From Thermosipho africanus Ob7 (GTDB lineage: Bacteria > Thermotogota > Thermotogae > Thermotogales > Fervidobacteriaceae): a stretch of 64,000 nucleotides of DNA. Within the stretch, counting starts at the first letter, position 1; every line of letters starts with the position of its first letter. Shown here piece by piece: positions 60,539 to 64,000 of this stretch. The notes below the pieces were generated by a model. That model was not told the DNA's origin, did no database searches, and saw only the letters and a list, made by a program, of their open reading frames with translations. The stretch covers positions 1 to 64,000 of the forward strand of contig NZ_NKRG01000004.1 in assembly GCF_003351105.1 (NCBI RefSeq). Direction: 5' to 3'. The position numbers and the translations under genes are program-made.

Positions 60539-61958
60539 CTTATCATATGATGCAGTAATGTCTAGAAAAAACGAAATAATGAAAAAAGCAGTTGGAATAG
60601 ATTATGAAAAATTCATATCTTCAGAGATAGTTTTTGACTATGAAAGAATGATGCAAGAAGTAGGCTATTCACTTGATAAAGTAAGAGAAATTCAAAGTGA
60701 GACGGGAGTCGGTAATACTCCTCTTGTAGAGTTAAAACAGATAAACAGACTCATAAAAAAGATCGCCCCAAAGGGGAAAGGCGCAAAAATTTTTATTAAA
60801 GATGAAGCTACAAACCCTTCTGGGAGTTATAAAGATAGAAGAGCATCTGTGAGTGTATATCATGCACAAAAGCATGGATATAAAGGAGTTATTGCTGCAA
60901 CAAGTGGAAACTATGGTGCTGCAGTTGCATCTCAAGCAGCAAAAAGAGGATTAAAGTGTATTATTACGCAAGAATGCTACGATAGTAGGTGGATTGGACA
61001 GCCAGAAATACTTGAAAAAGCAAGGTCTTGCGAAGCATACGGTGCGGAAGTAGTTCAATTAACGGTCGGGCCAGAACTATTTTATTATACCCTTGTTTTA
61101 CTTGAAGAAACGGGATTTTTTAATGCATCTCTTTATACACCGTATGCGATAGCAGGTGTTGAAACACTTGGATATGAAATAGCAGAGCAAACTATGCAAA
61201 TGGTTGGTAAATATCCTGATGCAGTTGTTATAACACATGCAGGTGGAGGAATTTTAACTGGAACAGCCAGAGGATTAAAAAAGGCAGGAGCAAATGAAAC
61301 TGAAATAATTGCAGCAAGTGTAAATCTTAGAGGATTACATATGGCAAGCGATAATGATTTTAACAAAAAATACTTTACAACTGGTCATACTGGATTTGGT
61401 ATTCCATTTGCGACATTCCCTGATAGATCAGATGTTCCTAAGAATGCGGCACGTGCATTGAGATATATGGATAGATATCTTCTTGTGACTCAAGGCGAAG
61501 TGTTCTATATAACTGAAATGCTTGCACAACTTGAAGGAATGCAGAGGGGGCCTGCAGGAAATACTTCTCTTGCAGCTGCATTTGCGCTTGCACTGGAAAT
61601 GGATGATGATAAAGTAATAGTTGTGAACGAAACTGAATATACTGGGGCAGGAAAATTGCCATCTGCACAATTAACTTTTGCTAGAAAAATGGGTATGGAA
61701 ATAAAAAGAGGAGATCCAATAAAAGAAGATCTTCCAGGAAAAAGAATAGTTATACCAGAACATCCTTCACAGATTGGATACATTGAATTTGATATGGATG
61801 AAGTAAGAAAGAGTTATGTAAAAGAGGTAATAAAGAGGTATAACAAGAAGGAGTTTAACAAGCAAGAGATAGAATTTATGGCTCAAGATACAAATACAAG
61901 CATAGAGAAGATAGTTAAATTTGTTAAAGAACTTGGAGGTGAAGTAATTGAAGCCTAG
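60531..61958 (+). CDS. ortB: 2-amino-4-oxopentanoate thiolase, beta subunit
   Basis: A 475-residue PLP enzyme of the threonine synthase/tryptophan synthase beta fold, partner of OrtA. The PLP lysine is in NPSGSYKDRRASVS and the phosphate loop is HAGGGILTGT. The substrate-binding region TSGNYGAAVASQAAKRG follows. The start at 60531 is ATG, with AAGGTGAT ahead; GTG codons at 60522 and 60528 are also in frame. It overlaps oraS by 11 bases. Confidence 0.92.
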   Translation: MRDLSYDAVMSRKNEIMKKAVGIDYEKFISSEIVFDYERMMQEVGYSLDKVREIQSETGVGNTPLVELKQINRLIKKIAPKGKGAKIFIKDEATNPSGSYKDRRASVSVYHAQKHGYKGVIAATSGNYGAAVASQAAKRGLKCIITQECYDSRWIGQPEILEKARSCEAYGAEVVQLTVGPELFYYTLVLLEETGFFNASLYTPYAIAGVETLGYEIAEQTMQMVGKYPDAVVITHAGGGILTGTARGLKKAGANETEIIAASVNLRGLHMASDNDFNKKYFTTGHTGFGIPFATFPDRSDVPKNAARALRYMDRYLLVTQGEVFYITEMLAQLEGMQRGPAGNTSLAAAFALALEMDDDKVIVVNETEYTGAGKLPSAQLTFARKMGMEIKRGDPIKEDLPGKRIVIPEHPSQIGYIEFDMDEVRKSYVKEVIKRYNKKEFNKQEIEFMAQDTNTSIEKIVKFVKELGGEVIEA

Positions 61959-62322
61959 AAAAGATGATTTTTTGGAAAGAAGCAAGCATCTACAAAAAAT
62001 GACCGATGATGAATTAAATCAATATTTTTGGCATCTTGTTGAAAAGGTTGTAGATCCTCTGATAGAACTTGCAAAGACCCATACATCTCCATCTGTTGAA
62101 AGATCAGTTCTTTTGAGGATGGGTTTTAATAGTATTGAGGCATCAAAACTTGTTGACATGATATTCCAGAGAGGACTCCTTGGCAAAGGCGCTGGTCATA
62201 TTGTTTGGAAAATTGCAAAAGAGAAAAATTTGGATATTATAGAAGCAGGTAGGGCCTTGATTGAAGGAAAATATTGGGAAGATGTTGATAGGATCTTCAA
62301 AGGGGTGAATAATAATGCTTGA
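61948..62322 (+). CDS. oraS: D-ornithine 4,5-aminomutase, small subunit
   Basis: A 124-residue subunit of the adenosylcobalamin- and PLP-dependent mutase that moves the delta-amino group of D-ornithine to C4. The sequence shows MTDDELNQYFWHLVEKVVDP and RGLLGKGAGHIVWKIAKE, as in characterised OraS. TTG start at 61948 follows GGAGGTG by six bases. It overlaps ortB upstream and oraE downstream (oraE ATG at 62315). Confidence 0.92.
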   Translation: MKPRKDDFLERSKHLQKMTDDELNQYFWHLVEKVVDPLIELAKTHTSPSVERSVLLRMGFNSIEASKLVDMIFQRGLLGKGAGHIVWKIAKEKNLDIIEAGRALIEGKYWEDVDRIFKGVNNNA

Positions 62323-64000
62323 TCCAAAAAAGCCAATAGATATAGATGAAATATTGAAAGATTTGGACAAATATCGCCCAAAGAGAAAAGGATGGACTTG
62401 GAGAAAAAGACTCCCAGAAGGTTCAAAAATTGGGGATTATGAATATTACCAAGTCAGCGAAAATTTAAAAAATTCTATTCCACTTCCAGCTGCACATTAC
62501 TTTGGAAATATTGATCCTCAACCGGAAGTAGTAATTACCTCAGAAATAGCTTCGGGAAGGTTCGAAGATGATATAAGAAGGATGAGGATGGCAGCTTGGC
62601 ATGGTGCAGATCATATTATGGTTATACGAACTCTTGGTCAATCACACTACGATGGACTTATAGAAGGTACACCAGAAGGTGTTGGTGGAATTCCTATAAC
62701 AAGAAAGCAACTTCGTGCAACAAGAAAAGCTCTTGATCTTATTGAAGAAGAAGTAGGCCGCCCAATTAATTTTCACAGTTACGTTTCAGGCGTTGCAGGG
62801 CCGGAGATAGCTGTTTTATTTGCTGAAGAAGGAGTTAATGGAGCACACCAGGATCCACAATACAATGTTTTGTATAGAGGTATAAATCCTATTAGATCTT
62901 TTGTTGATGCAGCTGTTGCAAAAAAGATAATGGCGTCTGTTAATATGCTCCAAATTGACGGTGCACATAATGCAAATGCATCAGCAAAACTTGCGTGGAC
63001 GGTAATGCCTGAACTTCTTGTCCAACATGGAATAAACTGTATGTATTCTTTAAAAGCAGGAATGAAAAAAGAATATATAGCACTATCCACAGTTCCACCA
63101 GTTGTTGCTCCAATGCCTGAGTTTAGATATAACCTACCATATGCTGTAGCATTAAGAGAATTGTTTGATGGATTTAGATTTAGAGCCCAAATGAATACAA
63201 GATACATAGAATCTGACCTTTTCGATGCTACAAGAATACACGTTTTAAATACATTAATTTCAAGACTTACATCAGCAGATTTACAATCAACTATTACTCC
63301 AGATGAAGGAAGGAATGTTCCATGGCACGTAAATTCAATTCGTGGCGTTGAAACGGCAAAACATACATTGGTTGCATTAGATGGAATGAAAAAATATGTA
63401 AAAATTGATGAGAAAAAAATAAGGGAAAAAGTAAGAGAATTGAAAATGAGAGCTATTCTCATGCTGGAAGAAATTTTGGATATGGGTGGGTACTTTGAAG
63501 CATTAGAGGCTGGAATGTTTGTAGATAATGGATACTACCCAGAAAGAATTGGTGATGGAATAGCAAGGAAAAAGGATGGAGAAATTGCCGCTGGAACAGT
63601 TGTACCAAGGGATGAGGACTATATGGCTCCTGTTTGTGAGCATTTTGGATACAACAATCTTCCTGAAGATATTGAAAAACCTTGTGATCTTATAGGCGGT
63701 TGTACGCTTCATAACCCTGATAAAATTCAGTTTATTGACGAATTAGATGAAACAGATAATGTAAATGTAAGACTTGAAAGAATCAGAGATATGAAAAAAA
63801 GAAATGTAATAAAACCTGAAGTTGAGTGGTTTGCAGATGGTTGGATTCAACTTGATATGACATTTGCATTACCTGAAGAATTAGCAGAAGCTGCTGCAAT
63901 TTCTTTGTGTAAGAAACTTGGGTTAGAGGAAATTACAGTAATACACAAGGGAGTTCTTCATCCTGCAGAAGGAACATATATTGAGGTAAAAGCAAAGGTT
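62315..64000 (+). CDS. oraE: D-ornithine 4,5-aminomutase, large subunit (cut by window end)
   Basis: The first 562 residues of the large subunit; the gene continues beyond 64000. The visible part is the TIM-barrel with the PLP and adenosylcobalamin-facing residues, including PLPAAHYFGNIDPQPE, RMAAWHGADHIMVIRTLG, VAGPEIAVLFAEEG and MLQIDGAHNANASAKLAW. The Rossmann-like cobalamin-binding domain and its DxHxxG motif lie at the C-terminus, outside the window. ATG at 62315 follows GGGGTG and overlaps oraS. An ornithine racemase gene would be expected nearby but is not in the window. Confidence 0.94.
   Translation, partial: MLDPKKPIDIDEILKDLDKYRPKRKGWTWRKRLPEGSKIGDYEYYQVSENLKNSIPLPAAHYFGNIDPQPEVVITSEIASGRFEDDIRRMRMAAWHGADHIMVIRTLGQSHYDGLIEGTPEGVGGIPITRKQLRATRKALDLIEEEVGRPINFHSYVSGVAGPEIAVLFAEEGVNGAHQDPQYNVLYRGINPIRSFVDAAVAKKIMASVNMLQIDGAHNANASAKLAWTVMPELLVQHGINCMYSLKAGMKKEYIALSTVPPVVAPMPEFRYNLPYAVALRELFDGFRFRAQMNTRYIESDLFDATRIHVLNTLISRLTSADLQSTITPDEGRNVPWHVNSIRGVETAKHTLVALDGMKKYVKIDEKKIREKVRELKMRAILMLEEILDMGGYFEALEAGMFVDNGYYPERIGDGIARKKDGEIAAGTVVPRDEDYMAPVCEHFGYNNLPEDIEKPCDLIGGCTLHNPDKIQFIDELDETDNVNVRLERIRDMKKRNVIKPEVEWFADGWIQLDMTFALPEELAEAAAISLCKKLGLEEITVIHKGVLHPAEGTYIEVKAKV

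Noticed and set aside
62779-63462. 227-codon minus-strand frame opposite oraE
   Set aside because: Antisense to the clearly conserved oraE frame; no ribosome site and no recognisable family.
1-64000. Insertion sequences, prophage or integrase-linked attachment sites
   Set aside because: No transposase, integrase or phage structural gene and no long flanking direct repeats were recognised.

Overview
The window looks like a chromosome segment from a low-GC (about 30 percent by eye) thermophilic bacterium of the order Thermotogales, most likely Thermosipho or a close relative. This is an inference from the AT-rich coding style, strong GGAGG ribosome sites, frequent TTG/GTG starts, dense overlapping operons, toga-type outer-membrane proteins and the gene content (RtcB, GlpX-type fructose bisphosphatase, ornithine fermentation genes). 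No transposase, integrase, rRNA or cas gene was seen. There is one tRNA (Thr, GGT) and one CRISPR array.

Layout. 1-4250: arginine deiminase pathway, arcA facing away from arcB-arcC, with a Crp/Fnr-type regulator convergent to arcA. 4249-8900: a membrane PAS/degenerate-GGDEF/EAL protein and a chemotaxis receptor. 9260-13979: a CYTH protein that may be read from a leaderless mRNA, then a sugar nucleotidyltransferase, HAD phosphatase, TPR protein, hisS and a small pilin-like protein. 14020-15708: NhaC-family antiporter. 16011-19405: an HTH regulator with its own palindromic operator, a membrane protein and an ABC exporter. 19447-22087: glpX, a pseudouridine synthase and folP. 22215-26386: a lipase-like hydrolase and a four-gene set (class V aminotransferase, LicC-like cytidylyltransferase, CDP-alcohol transferase, flippase-like membrane protein) that looks like an undescribed headgroup or phosphonate-lipid pathway. 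26455-32497: esterase, ABC importer, rtcB and an MFS transporter in one operon. 32552-32628: tRNA-Thr. 32658-47122: a long minus-strand run with many overlapping stop/start codons: gyaR, murG, murC, smc, a PAS-GAF protein, a fliJ-like gene, ydcF, an unlisted 36-residue membrane peptide, rhomboid, asparaginase, an AI-2E-type exporter, a lipoprotein, an outer-membrane protein and DUF1292. 47229-54524: a nitroreductase, a very large secreted protease/barrel protein, a secreted FG-GAP protein with a probable frameshift, and four minor pilins in the I-H-J-K order. 54550-55155: HAD hydrolase. 55333-56634: CRISPR array of 20 repeats, transcribed on the minus strand from a leader on its right. 56918-58876: second chemotaxis receptor. 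59212-64000: ord-ortA-ortB-oraS-oraE, the D-ornithine oxidation pathway; oraE runs off the window.

How it fits together. ArcA and ArcB turn arginine into ornithine and carbamoyl phosphate, ArcC makes ATP from the latter, and the Ord/Ort/Ora enzymes can degrade the ornithine to alanine and acetyl-CoA. The arc and ord upstream regions share a TGTGA...TCATT motif resembling Crp/Fnr (ArcR-type) operators, and a Crp/Fnr gene sits next to arcA, so the two loci 57 kb apart may form one arginine/ornithine fermentation regulon. The strongest candidates for something new are that regulon, the aminotransferase/CDP-alcohol lipid cluster with its apparent AUA start, the minor-pilin plus FG-GAP tip cluster, and the inverted repeat in the CRISPR leader.
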